The translations under genes and the position numbers were made by a program. A stretch of 50,890 nucleotides of DNA, from the NCBI GenBank assembly GCA_028823035.1, contig JAPKCI010000016.1, positions 1-50,890 on the forward strand. The letters run 5' to 3'. The DNA comes from Rubripirellula sp. GTDB lineage: Bacteria > Planctomycetota > Planctomycetia > Pirellulales > Pirellulaceae. Shown here piece by piece: positions 18,646-26,910 of this stretch. The notes below the pieces were generated by a model. It made no database searches. It worked only from the letters and a program-made list of their open reading frames with translations, and was not told the DNA's origin. Numbering within the stretch: position 1 is the first letter of the stretch; the number at the start of each line of letters is the position of its first letter.

Positions 18646-19110
18646 TCAGACTTCGACTTCAAAGATGGCTTCAATCTCGACAGCGATTGTACCGGGTAAA
18701 GCATTCGTCCCCAGAGCACTGCGAGCAGCGACACCGGCATCTTCGCCAAACACATCCCGAAACAGTTCGCTGCACCCATTGATAACAGCAGGTTGCTGAT
18801 CGAATGAATCGGTACTTCGAACCAACCCTAAAAGTTTAACGAGACGTTTGACCTTATCGAGGCTTCCAAGGTGTCCCTGAAGGGTCGACAGCATTCCCAT
18901 GCCGGTGACACGTGCCGCTTCGTAACCTGCTTCGACATCCATGTCCAATCCAAGCCTACCGGTGATCAGTTTACCGTTGGCCAGCAGTGGTCCGTGGCCT
19001 GACAGATAGGCCATACCACCAGAAACGACAACCGGTTTGTAAACTCCCATGGGCTTGGGTGCCGTTGGCAACTCGATACCGAGTTCTTGCAGTCTAGCTT
19101 CAGCGCTCAT
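18646..19110 (-). CDS. RidA/YjgF family protein
   Basis: CCGGAG seven bases before the ATG at 19110 fixes the start (MSAEARLQELGIELP), giving 154 residues; the frame is open 36 bases further. The fold signatures are present: 'VSGGMAYLSGHGPL', the long 'NLQG-like' helix (GMLSTLQGHLGSLDKV), and near the C-terminus ARSALGTNALPGTIAVEIEA with the Arg that in RidA contacts the carboxylate of imine/enamine substrates. This longer YjgF subgroup is widespread in bacteria. Likely role: hydrolysis of reactive enamine/imine intermediates in the cytoplasm. Confidence 0.9.
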   Translation of the reverse strand: MSAEARLQELGIELPTAPKPMGVYKPVVVSGGMAYLSGHGPLLANGKLITGRLGLDMDVEAGYEAARVTGMGMLSTLQGHLGSLDKVKRLVKLLGLVRSTDSFDQQPAVINGCSELFRDVFGEDAGVAARSALGTNALPGTIAVEIEAIFEVEV

Positions 19111-19275
19111 GGCGATTCTCCGGAAGGCAGGTTCGCGATCGAGCAACGTGCAATGTGCAAAAGTCAGCTCGATCAGATTGTGATGTTTAGCGAGTCAGCC
19201 TGAAAAGATCGTATTCCAAGCCGCTCAGAGCAAGGGGACATAGCCCCCAAGTCGAGCGATTGGCGGCGATTCTTT

Positions 19276-20193
19276 TCAGCCAAGGTGTTCTTCCACTCGC
19301 TGGCCGGAATGCCAACGCGAGATAATACCGGCGACGGCTTCCAAGGCATCAACCAGCCGGGGTCCAGGGCGATTGAAAAACGCCGAACCATCGAAGGTGC
19401 AAACCTGCTGACTGCGAACGGCCTTCAATTGTTGCCATCCTTGGCTGCCTGCCACAGCAGCCAGTTCGGATTCCGTTCGGTGCTGGTCCATCCCACAGCA
19501 TGCCACCAACAGGATATCGGGATCGGCGACAGCAAGCTGCTCAAATGACAACAGCTTGGATGGCTGACCGACCTGGCCGATGGGATCCACTCCACCGGCC
19601 CACTGAATCACTTGTGGCGTCCAATGGCCTGAACAGAACAGTGGGTCCAGCCATTCCAGCAGGGTCACCGTTGGTCTCATTCTTTGATCAACAGAATGAC
19701 AGACTTTGTCGATTCTTGCCTGCATCAATTCGATTGCCACACAACTGGCATTGGTTTCACCGGTCGCTTCGGAAATCGCCCGAGCATCATCGAACACATC
19801 CGTGAAGGTCCGCGCGGGCAGATCCAGAATCGAACAGTTTTTTTCCAAGCCACTGATACAGTTCAAAACGTCCTGCTCACTGACAGCACAGACGTTGCAC
19901 AACGTTTGAGTCAAAATCAAGTCGGGCTGCAACGAAGCAAGCGTTGCAGCATCAAGTTCATACAGGGGAGTGCGTGCGTCGCTGAACGATCGCACCGCCT
20001 CATCGATTTCCCGACTTGATTTTGTTGAATCAATTCTTGAACGGCTCACACGGGGCAGCGAAGTGACGTGGTGCGGGAAATCACACTCATGTGAGATGCC
20101 TACCAAACGATCGGCCAATCCCAGTTCACATACCCATTCAGTGGCTCCGGGCAGGAGCGAAACAATGCGCTGCGCGTCAGTCATGCTGCTCAC
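19276..20193 (-). CDS. BtuF-like cobalamin/heme-type ABC substrate-binding domain, no signal peptide
   Basis: 305 residues with the helical-backbone metal-receptor fold: '[30 protein letters not shown]' region at the N-terminus, '[19 protein letters not shown]' near 90, and '[17 protein letters not shown]' near 240. These match BtuF/cobalamin-binding proteins. The protein starts directly with the fold and has no leader, unlike classical periplasmic BtuF. The GTG start at 20193 overlaps the hisI stop (GTGA), so the two are translationally coupled. No BtuC/BtuD genes are visible. It could bind a corrinoid in the cytoplasm or be repurposed. Confidence 0.82.
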   Translation of the reverse strand: MSSMTDAQRIVSLLPGATEWVCELGLADRLVGISHECDFPHHVTSLPRVSRSRIDSTKSSREIDEAVRSFSDARTPLYELDAATLASLQPDLILTQTLCNVCAVSEQDVLNCISGLEKNCSILDLPARTFTDVFDDARAISEATGETNASCVAIELMQARIDKVCHSVDQRMRPTVTLLEWLDPLFCSGHWTPQVIQWAGGVDPIGQVGQPSKLLSFEQLAVADPDILLVACCGMDQHRTESELAAVAGSQGWQQLKAVRSQQVCTFDGSAFFNRPGPRLVDALEAVAGIISRWHSGQRVEEHLG

Positions 20194-20657
20194 TGGTTTT
20201 TTCCGTACACCCGCTGAGGATCAACCAGCCTCGAATCAGTCGTTTTCACATCGCCATCAGAATCGATACTTCGGAAAAAACAACTGGCATAACCCTCATG
20301 GCAGGCAGCACCCATCTGTTTGACCTGCAGCAGGATTGCATCAGCATCGCAGTCGATCCGAATCTCGGTGACCTGCTGTCGGTGACCGCTTATTTCTCCC
20401 TTTCGCCACAACCTGCCACGGCTTCGACTGAAGTAAACGGCATAACCCGATGCCCGTGTTTCCTGCCACGCCTGTTCATCCATCCAGGCAATCATCAGGA
20501 CACGCCCGGTCACACTGTCCTGGGCGATGGCGGGCAACAAGCCGTTGGTGCCCTCGAAAGAAAGGCCTTTCTGAAAATCAGGAACTTGAGTCACTGGGTT
20601 CTGCTTGGAACAGGAGGACTGAAGGGAAAACACACGTTTTTCGATGGTCAAGGGCAT
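20190..20657 (-). CDS. hisI: Phosphoribosyl-AMP cyclohydrolase
   Basis: The 155-residue protein shows the PRA-CH core: [20 protein letters not shown], then '[20 protein letters not shown]', '[16 protein letters not shown]' with the Cys and Asp residues that bind Zn and Mg, and '[14 protein letters not shown]' with further Cys ligands. It catalyses step 3 of histidine biosynthesis. It is longer than the usual 110-140 residues because of an N-terminal extension of ~30 residues and a short C-terminal tail. There is no HisE fusion. It is coupled to the BtuF-like gene through a GTGA overlap. Confidence 0.93.
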   Translation of the reverse strand: MPLTIEKRVFSLQSSCSKQNPVTQVPDFQKGLSFEGTNGLLPAIAQDSVTGRVLMIAWMDEQAWQETRASGYAVYFSRSRGRLWRKGEISGHRQQVTEIRIDCDADAILLQVKQMGAACHEGYASCFFRSIDSDGDVKTTDSRLVDPQRVYGKNQ

Positions 20658-20900
20658 TACCAGCGGTGCGCGTCAAAACCGGTTTACGCCCATCGACAGG
20701 CACGACCGAAATCAGACATCATCAGCTTACCGCTTCCGCGATTATAGGTGCATTCGTTAGCGGCGGAACGATGGGCAAATCGTGATCTTCCTGCCGTCCT
20801 GTAAAGCATCAGGCAACCAGGAGCCGAAGCAACCAGTACGGCGATCGGAAAAATGCTCGGCGTCCCTCCCAAAGACGCAGCCTCCATCGGAAATAATCAG

Positions 20901-21497
20901 ATGTCCTCTCAACACGATCGAATGTCTGTTGTCCTGCCCGTCCGAAATGGTGAACACCGCATTGAATCACGCGTCCTGTGCGTACTCGAAGCTCTGTCAG
21001 ACATGACAAGGGGAGCGACCGAGGTGATTGTCGTAGACGATGGCAGCAAGGACTCAACGCCCGAAGTCCTGAATGAGTTGAAGGCCCGTTATCCGCAAGT
21101 CCGTATCGTTCGACACAGTCGCCCCCGAGGACTCGAAGCAGCCGGCCAGACCGGTCTGGAGCGTTCCACAGGCGATCTGGTTTTCATTCAGGAGAACGAT
21201 GCGGTGGTGCGGATCGAAGACATGAGACGTTTACTGCGCATGAGCGAAGACAAGTCGGTTGTCGCCGCCCGTGCCGAGAGCACACCACGCCCACTTTCAA
21301 GTGCTCTCATGCGTCGTCTTCGGGCCTTCGGGACCCATGCCGATCAGCAGATGGAACCGGTGTCGGAGCTCTCCGCTCAGAAGTCCAGCATGCAGATGAT
21401 CCGCCGGCCTCATTTGCAGCAACTGGCCAGCCCCAAAGGAACCCGTTATCGCCTGCAAGGTGAAACGATCCACTCAACTTCGCTGGAAACTGCTTGA
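20901..21497 (+). CDS. Minimal GT2-type glycosyltransferase
   Basis: Start at the ATG at 20901 (MSSQHDRMSVVLPVRNGEHR); an ATG 48 bases upstream is an alternative. The nucleotide-sugar half is present: VVLPVRNGE, 'ATEVIVVDDGSKDSTPEVL', 'RIVRHSRPRGLEAAGQTGL' and 'GDLVFIQENDAVVR' where the DXD-like motif would be E-N-D. Only ~199 residues in total; the acceptor half typical of GT2 enzymes is reduced and no transmembrane segments follow. It may be a compact enzyme or inactive. It starts 243 bases from the divergent hisI. Confidence 0.75.
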   Translation: MSSQHDRMSVVLPVRNGEHRIESRVLCVLEALSDMTRGATEVIVVDDGSKDSTPEVLNELKARYPQVRIVRHSRPRGLEAAGQTGLERSTGDLVFIQENDAVVRIEDMRRLLRMSEDKSVVAARAESTPRPLSSALMRRLRAFGTHADQQMEPVSELSAQKSSMQMIRRPHLQQLASPKGTRYRLQGETIHSTSLETA

Positions 21498-21513
21498 AGC
21501 ATTAGCGGGCGAA

Positions 21514-22560
21514 CTAGTCGCGTAACATGTCCTGAAGTTCCGCTGACCAGTCGTCCCATCCAGATGCGGCATCCTCAAAACTGACCCGCATCCAGCGAAC
21601 TGGCTCGACCGGCAAGACCCGCGGAGGAAACTTGCTGCTACGACTGATCGGCAACTGACTGCTGTTTCCCATCGCCAGCCGGTCCTCGGTTTCTGGGCGA
21701 ATCAAATAGTCGGCAAGCTGCCCGGCTACCGTGGCATGAGGTGCCCCCTTGAGCACGGCAATCGTATTTGGAATCCGGAGTGTTCCCAATTGATCAGGTG
21801 CCTGATCCGGAAAGACAATCGCCACAGGTTCACCATTGTCCTTTTCGATGATCGCATCATCAGTATCCGTCAAACCCCAAGCAACACGCCCCGAAGCGAC
21901 CGCGAGGGCAACCTGCTTGTTGCCAGACAAGATCACCGCATTTTGCTGGATCTGCCGCAACTGATCCAAAGTCACGTTTCGCCCCTGGATCTCACGAAGG
22001 ACTGCAAAGTGGGTGGCTGTGGTGCCAAACAATGGCCGAGCCATCGCACAATTGTTTGCCCACTTCGGGTCCGCCAACTCCGTGACCGATGTCGGATAAT
22101 CCTCGGGATTCGCAATTCGATTGGTATTCACCAACAGCACCCGAGCGCGAGCCGCGAAACCACACCAGGTTCCATCGCTGGCTAGCATGTCGACCGGATA
22201 ACCCGGTGGCACCTGCCAGTCATGAGCCGCCAGCAGCCCCAGCTTTTGCAGACGGACGGTATGCATGATTTCATTGTTCCAGAACAAATCGCATGCCGGA
22301 CGATCCTGTTCTGCAATGATCCGATTGGCCAAGCCCACCGTCTTGGTCGATTCGACATCAAACTTCGCGATCACCGCAGTCTCGTGATCCGTCGACCGTT
22401 CAAACGCATTAAGGATCGGAAAGGCAAATTCCTCGTCGAGTGCTGAATAAACCACCACATCGCTCTCGGCACGGGGAACACATCCACTGATCAGCAGAAG
22501 ACAAATGGCCAGGCAACCCAATCGGGGCACAACTGCTGTGACAGCAAAACGGCAATTCAA
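21514..22560 (-). CDS. Iron-type ABC transporter substrate-binding lipoprotein (orphan)
   Basis: The TTG at 22560 gives a compact lipoprotein signal (MNCRFAVTAVVPRLGCLAIC then LLLISGC); GTG at 22587 is a second option. The mature part is a type 2 periplasmic-binding fold of the Fe(III)-binding AfuA/FutA group: VVVYSALDEEFAFPILNAFE, 'DLFWNNEIMHTVRLQKLGLL', 'WCGFAARARVLLVNTN', 'WANNCAMARPLFGTTATHFA' and 'VAWGLTDTDDA'. The frame stays open upstream to 22743 but that part has no domain. No permease or ATPase gene lies next to it. Confidence 0.85.
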   Translation of the reverse strand: MNCRFAVTAVVPRLGCLAICLLLISGCVPRAESDVVVYSALDEEFAFPILNAFERSTDHETAVIAKFDVESTKTVGLANRIIAEQDRPACDLFWNNEIMHTVRLQKLGLLAAHDWQVPPGYPVDMLASDGTWCGFAARARVLLVNTNRIANPEDYPTSVTELADPKWANNCAMARPLFGTTATHFAVLREIQGRNVTLDQLRQIQQNAVILSGNKQVALAVASGRVAWGLTDTDDAIIEKDNGEPVAIVFPDQAPDQLGTLRIPNTIAVLKGAPHATVAGQLADYLIRPETEDRLAMGNSSQLPISRSSKFPPRVLPVEPVRWMRVSFEDAASGWDDWSAELQDMLRD

Positions 22561-22574
22561 TGTAGAATGTGTTA

Positions 22575-23846
22575 ATGATTCAATCACAGCTAATCTTCTG
22601 GGTGGGATGCGTCTCTGCCTTGCTCGTCGGGCCGCTGATGGCCGATGAGCTGTTGGAACGGGATGGTCGCTACATTCACTTGACCACGGATCTCGCTTCT
22701 GCAGAAGAGGCCGAAAGTCTTGTGGCTTCTTTTGATGCTGCAATCACTCAGTGGATACAGTTCTGGAATTTAGAGGACGACGCAATCACCAACTTGAAAG
22801 TTGAGGCTTGTGTCATCCGCAACAAGGCCGAGTTTACTCGCCGCGGTCTGATTCCAGCCAAGGTCCCCGATTTTCCATTTGGATATGCCCAGGGCAACAA
22901 AGTCTGGGTTTTCGCGCAACAAAGTGAGTATTACACAAGACACCTATTATTGCACGAAGGCGCTCACTCACTGGCCTATCATTTGTTCGACGGTGCTGGG
23001 CCAACCTGGTTTCAGGAGGGATCAGCGGAACTGCTTGCAACCCACCACGGGAAAGACCTCGACATTGCGGTCAATCGCATCCCCCTGAGCCGTGATGATG
23101 CACCGTTCTGGGGGCGTTTCAAGCGAATGAATCAGGCGAGGGAACAGTCTCAGGTGCCCACTTTCGAGACTGTGCTGGGTTACCAGCCGAACCTGACGGG
23201 TGATGTGGCAACCTACAGTTGGAGCTGGGCCGCCTGTATGATGCTGAGCGTCTATCCTGAATACCGTCCAGCCTTTCTTGCCGCGGCCCGAAACGGTCAG
23301 GAAACAGGACCTCTCTTCAATCGTCAACTACAAACGGCGTTGGGTAATCAATGGCCCATTCTGGCCGCACGTTGGCGTCTGACGTGCAATGACATCGATT
23401 ATGGATTTGACTGGAATCGCGAACAGGTCAACTTGTCGGCAAAAGATCCGATCTGGGATGGGAACGACTTGAGGATTCAGATCCAACCAGACCGGGGCTG
23501 GCAGTCCTGCGGCGTCCGAATCCCCCGCGGCGCAAAAATACGCGTGACAGCCGAGGGCGAAATCACGCTGGCTGATCAGCCCAAACCCTGGGTCAGCCAG
23601 CCCCCCGGAATCACGTTCCAGTATCATCGTGGCCGGCCACTGGGACAGTTACAGCTTTGCCTGCTGCCAAACGCCCACGATCCTCAGGCAGTTCGATTGG
23701 AGCCACTGAAAATTCAGGGGATCGATGACCAGCCGATCCTGAGTGTCCCGCAGTACAGCTGGCTGTTATTTCGTGTCAATGATTCCTTCGGCGAGCTGAA
23801 AGACAATCGCGGCAGTTATCAAGTCACCCTGCAGCGTGCCCGCTGA
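22575..23846 (+). CDS. Secreted HExxH metallopeptidase (gluzincin-like)
   Basis: ATG at 22575 begins a signal peptide (MIQSQLIFWVGCVSALLVGP, with likely cleavage after LMA). The peptidase centre is 'LLLHEGAHSLAYHLF' with HEGAH matching HExxH, followed by 'PTWFQEGSAELLATH' whose Glu is the expected third Zn ligand of MA-clan gluzincins. Residues ~290-420 form a separate beta-rich domain with 'KDPIWDGNDLRIQIQPDRGW'. It probably degrades peptides outside the cytoplasm. It is divergent from the iron-binding lipoprotein with less than 15 bases between start codons. Confidence 0.85.
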   Translation: MIQSQLIFWVGCVSALLVGPLMADELLERDGRYIHLTTDLASAEEAESLVASFDAAITQWIQFWNLEDDAITNLKVEACVIRNKAEFTRRGLIPAKVPDFPFGYAQGNKVWVFAQQSEYYTRHLLLHEGAHSLAYHLFDGAGPTWFQEGSAELLATHHGKDLDIAVNRIPLSRDDAPFWGRFKRMNQAREQSQVPTFETVLGYQPNLTGDVATYSWSWAACMMLSVYPEYRPAFLAAARNGQETGPLFNRQLQTALGNQWPILAARWRLTCNDIDYGFDWNREQVNLSAKDPIWDGNDLRIQIQPDRGWQSCGVRIPRGAKIRVTAEGEITLADQPKPWVSQPPGITFQYHRGRPLGQLQLCLLPNAHDPQAVRLEPLKIQGIDDQPILSVPQYSWLLFRVNDSFGELKDNRGSYQVTLQRAR

Positions 23847-23868
23847 AAGTGAGTTTGGCGGACTGCAA

Positions 23869-25068
23869 TCACGCGTCGGAATCGAAGGGTAGATTCAGGC
23901 TCACCAAGTCAAGCGTCTCGGCCCATTCTTGCGAGAAAGCTGCCAGCCTCTGACCGGGGGGCTGATATCGCATGGAATGCAACAAACCACCAAATCGTTC
24001 TACCTGACTGGCCAAATCACATTCGATCCAGTCGACCCATTGCTGATGGTTGCTGGCCGACAGCGACGAATAACTGAAACTCGCGTTATGATTCTGCTCG
24101 GAATCCCTGACGTCATCCAGCAGAACCTCACACCATGAATCAATGGCAACAGCCGTTGCTCCCAAGGCCATCAACTTGGCTGCGTCGTCTACCGTGATTT
24201 TGCCTGGGACGATCCACAATGGAACATGACCGCACTGCTGATCGTCCATCATGCGACGGGCCTGTTGCACAAAACCGGCAAGTGCCAAGCCACTCAGATT
24301 CAGTTCACCCAATCTCAACACCACACCATCCGGCTGGCTGGCAAGTACAGCGGGCAACTCGGTGGTCAGCCGGTGTGGCGATATGGACACAAACACGGCA
24401 GCGTCCTGCGACAATAGACGCAGCTGACTGAATTTGCCACTTAGGTTGTGCATTCCATCGACATCAGGTGGAAACGATGCCACTGGTACCCAGCCACCGC
24501 CGGCGAGTGGAGAATCATCGTCTGTCGCTTCCCAGCGTTCAATCTGATCGGGCGTGAACGCGAATCGCCCGGCCATATCTCGACGCATGGCCAGTCGCAC
24601 ATCAACAACGCGTGCACCATCAAAATCGCGTCCGTTCAATCCATAGCGTTCAGGACGATACGGAATCATGCGTGGAAGAAAAACGGCCCCCGGGTTACTG
24701 TCATCCGCCGCTTCATCTGTAATGACCTGATGCAATTCTGGTTCGCGGTCCGCTAAGGACAGGTCGCTTCGCAAAGCACTAACGGTCACTCCCAACCGGG
24801 CAACTGCGGAGGCGATGACATTTGCCGTCTCAATCCCAATCTGTGACCATGGCGGGTCGTACCAAAACAGAGGCAGATCGATAGCGACCTGCTCACCATC
24901 TGCCCGCGCAACCATCGTCGATAAATCATTTTCTGGCGCACCTGCCCACGGAGTATCGGCGGCCGGTGGAAGAAAGCAAATCTCATCAAGACGTTCGTTC
25001 ATCGATTTAAATCCAACGATGGTTTTCTGGTCACAGCTTGCGATAAACTGTCGCTCATCTATCGCCAA
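23869..25068 (-). CDS. Diverged GlxD/MgsC-like (glutamate synthase FMN-domain) protein
   Basis: A 399-residue protein starting at a TTG (25068) inside the stop region of the GXGXG gene (10-base overlap); an ATG at 25002 is the alternative. Recognisable pieces of the glutamate-synthase TIM barrel: 'FLPRMIPYRPERYGLNGRDF' near 130, and near 285 IVPGKITVDDAAKLMALGAT followed by AVAID, which occupies the place of the usual 'SGGIRTGADVAKALALGADAVAIGTA' FMN-phosphate region. The glycine-rich FMN and Cys-cluster motifs are not evident, so activity and cofactor binding are uncertain. It is certainly coupled to the GXGXG gene. Confidence 0.72.
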   Translation of the reverse strand: MAIDERQFIASCDQKTIVGFKSMNERLDEICFLPPAADTPWAGAPENDLSTMVARADGEQVAIDLPLFWYDPPWSQIGIETANVIASAVARLGVTVSALRSDLSLADREPELHQVITDEAADDSNPGAVFLPRMIPYRPERYGLNGRDFDGARVVDVRLAMRRDMAGRFAFTPDQIERWEATDDDSPLAGGGWVPVASFPPDVDGMHNLSGKFSQLRLLSQDAAVFVSISPHRLTTELPAVLASQPDGVVLRLGELNLSGLALAGFVQQARRMMDDQQCGHVPLWIVPGKITVDDAAKLMALGATAVAIDSWCEVLLDDVRDSEQNHNASFSYSSLSASNHQQWVDWIECDLASQVERFGGLLHSMRYQPPGQRLAAFSQEWAETLDLVSLNLPFDSDA

Positions 25069-25823
25069 TTCGGACTCAATTCCCCGCGTTCGGAAGCCTC
25101 AGCTTCGAGCAGGGCTACGGGCACAATACGACGAAACTCTTTGGCATCGCCGCGGATCGATGCGTTGATCAGCAGCAAACCAAGACGCAGTTGTTCTCGC
25201 TTGCGAAGCGGAGCCTCGGTGACGCCCACTGCCAGGCTAGCGGCTGAACCGCGAATGAACACCGTCGCGTTGCTCATCGCGTCTCCAAGATTATGGCCTG
25301 CATTACCACCAATCACGATCATGCCATTCAAAGCGCCGACCCCTGTCTCATCACCAACATCTCCACGAACAAAAATGCCTCCGCCACGCATCGCAGCCCC
25401 ACAACGGTCGCCAACGGTTCCATAGATCGCCAGTGTCCCCCCAGTCAAACCTGCACCTGCCCCAACCCCAGCATCACCACGCACGCGTACGGCACCACTG
25501 ACCATTCCTTCGGCCACGCCATTGCCTACCTCGCCAGTCGTCCGTATGTCTGCTTGTGAATTAAAAGCAAAGGCGTAGTCCCCCAAGGGCCCTTTCATCT
25601 GGATTCGAATCAGGTGATCCAGCCGCATCAATACACTGTGCTGGCCCGCGGAACCGGTGACCTCAATTTGGGTCAGTTGCTCGTCACTCTCAGTGACCAG
25701 AACCTGATGAATGGCTTCGTGCAGGGCTTGTGGACCGCTATCCAGCGAGAATTGTCTGGCAGCACGATGCGACTTCGATCCTCTTTCCGCATCAGCGGGA
25801 TCAAAAATTGGCATTGGATTCAT
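25059..25823 (-). CDS. GXGXG-domain protein, GlxC/MgsB-like (glutamate synthase alpha-domain)
   Basis: 254 residues; start ATG at 25823. Residues ~85-210 are a right-handed beta-helix with repeating Gly turns: TTGEVGNGVAEGMVSGAVRV, 'GDAGVGAGAGLTGGTLAIYG', 'GDRCGAAMRGGGIFVRGDVGD' and 'GGNAGHNLGDAMSNATVFIRG'. This matches the stand-alone GXGXG subunit of GlxBCD or N-methylglutamate synthase (MgsABC), where it links the amidotransferase and FMN subunits. The third partner, a class II glutamine amidotransferase, is not present next door. The downstream FMN-domain-like gene overlaps it. Confidence 0.82.
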   Translation of the reverse strand: MNPMPIFDPADAERGSKSHRAARQFSLDSGPQALHEAIHQVLVTESDEQLTQIEVTGSAGQHSVLMRLDHLIRIQMKGPLGDYAFAFNSQADIRTTGEVGNGVAEGMVSGAVRVRGDAGVGAGAGLTGGTLAIYGTVGDRCGAAMRGGGIFVRGDVGDETGVGALNGMIVIGGNAGHNLGDAMSNATVFIRGSAASLAVGVTEAPLRKREQLRLGLLLINASIRGDAKEFRRIVPVALLEAEASERGELSPNWR

Positions 25824-25929
25824 GAATTCTTCTGATTTAATTCAGTGTTTCGACAAGTGCCCCAGAGAACTCACTCAGGAATCAGTAGAGTTACTTGAGC
25901 ATGAAGGGTTCAGACCAGCATAGGATTCA

Positions 25930-26910
25930 TCAGGGGCAGCGGAGGACACCACGAACAATCCGCTCCAGTTTAACCGCTGTTGATGCCCCCGCCTCCAGCA
26001 CATCTAAATGATCTGTCTTGATTGGTTGATCGGGATTCGCCACGTTGCTGACCATCGAAAGTCCCAAGATCCGCATTCCTACTGCCAAAGCCGCCAGTAC
26101 CTCCGGAACCGTGCTCATTCCGGCAACATCAGCGCCGATTCGCCGCATCATCCGGTACTCGCTGCGAGTCTCGTAATTGGGACCCAACGTTGCCAAATAA
26201 GTCCCCGGAAAGACATTAAACCCATGCTTGACGCCAATCCGGACCGCCTCCGCAGACATTTTCGAATCATAAACCTCGCCAGCCCGCGCCAACCCAGGGC
26301 AAATAGAGGACTTGCCAGCCTCAAGCCCCCGCTGGCCGCGAGGCGACCGAGAATCAGCCGCCTGAACAACCTCTGCCCCAGACACGTTCAGCTGTCCCGT
26401 GAAATCACTAGCCTTTGTGAAATCACTGGTTCCCATGAAATTCAGATGATCCCGAATCACCACAATATCACCGACACTCAGTTTTGGACTCACACCACCT
26501 GCGGCGTTGCTGACAATCAATTTTTCAGCCCCGAGTCGGGCCATCAGCTTGACGGGGAAGGCGATCTGCTGATTGGACCAGCCTTCATACCGGTGGAATC
26601 GACCCGCCATTGCGATGACCGGGGTGGACTCAAGCCTGCCCAAAATCAACTCACCACGATGCCCTCCGGCAGAAGACGTACCGAAGCCGGGAATTTCGGC
26701 GTAAGGAATCACGACCGGAACATCAATTTGATCAGCGAGACCTCCCAAACCGCTGCCCAGAATGATGGCTGCCTCAAGCTTCTGACCCGCTGCCAGGTCC
26801 GCACACAGTGAACTTACATATTCGGCAGCCTGCGAAAGCAGGTCGGACTCTGAACCGAGTGAACCGGTAGGCACTGAACCGGCAGAAGGCGGCGTTGTCC
26901 CCATCGGCAC
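25930..26910 (-). CDS. Purine nucleoside phosphorylase, 6-oxopurine-type residue (paralog 2)
   Basis: 326 residues starting GTG at 26910, immediately after the TGA of paralog 1. It has the trimeric PNP core: 'AAIILGSGLGGLADQI' phosphate loop, SAGGHRGELILGRLE, 'MAGRFHRYEGW', 'KLIVSNAAGGVSPKLSVGD', 'GPNYETRSEYRMMRRIGADV', GMSTVPEVLAAL, and 'LSMVSNVANPDQPI'. The Asn in MVSN aligns with human PNP Asn243, which recognises 6-oxopurines. Compared with paralog 1 there is an extra ~40 residues replacing the NPLIG.ND loop (around 170-215). It likely cleaves inosine/guanosine with phosphate in purine salvage. Confidence 0.88.
   Translation of the reverse strand: MPMGTTPPSAGSVPTGSLGSESDLLSQAAEYVSSLCADLAAGQKLEAAIILGSGLGGLADQIDVPVVIPYAEIPGFGTSSAGGHRGELILGRLESTPVIAMAGRFHRYEGWSNQQIAFPVKLMARLGAEKLIVSNAAGGVSPKLSVGDIVVIRDHLNFMGTSDFTKASDFTGQLNVSGAEVVQAADSRSPRGQRGLEAGKSSICPGLARAGEVYDSKMSAEAVRIGVKHGFNVFPGTYLATLGPNYETRSEYRMMRRIGADVAGMSTVPEVLAALAVGMRILGLSMVSNVANPDQPIKTDHLDVLEAGASTAVKLERIVRGVLRCP

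Noticed and set aside
26008-26811. Long plus-strand frame of 267 residues
   Set aside because: Antisense to the purine nucleoside phosphorylase and without protein-like character.
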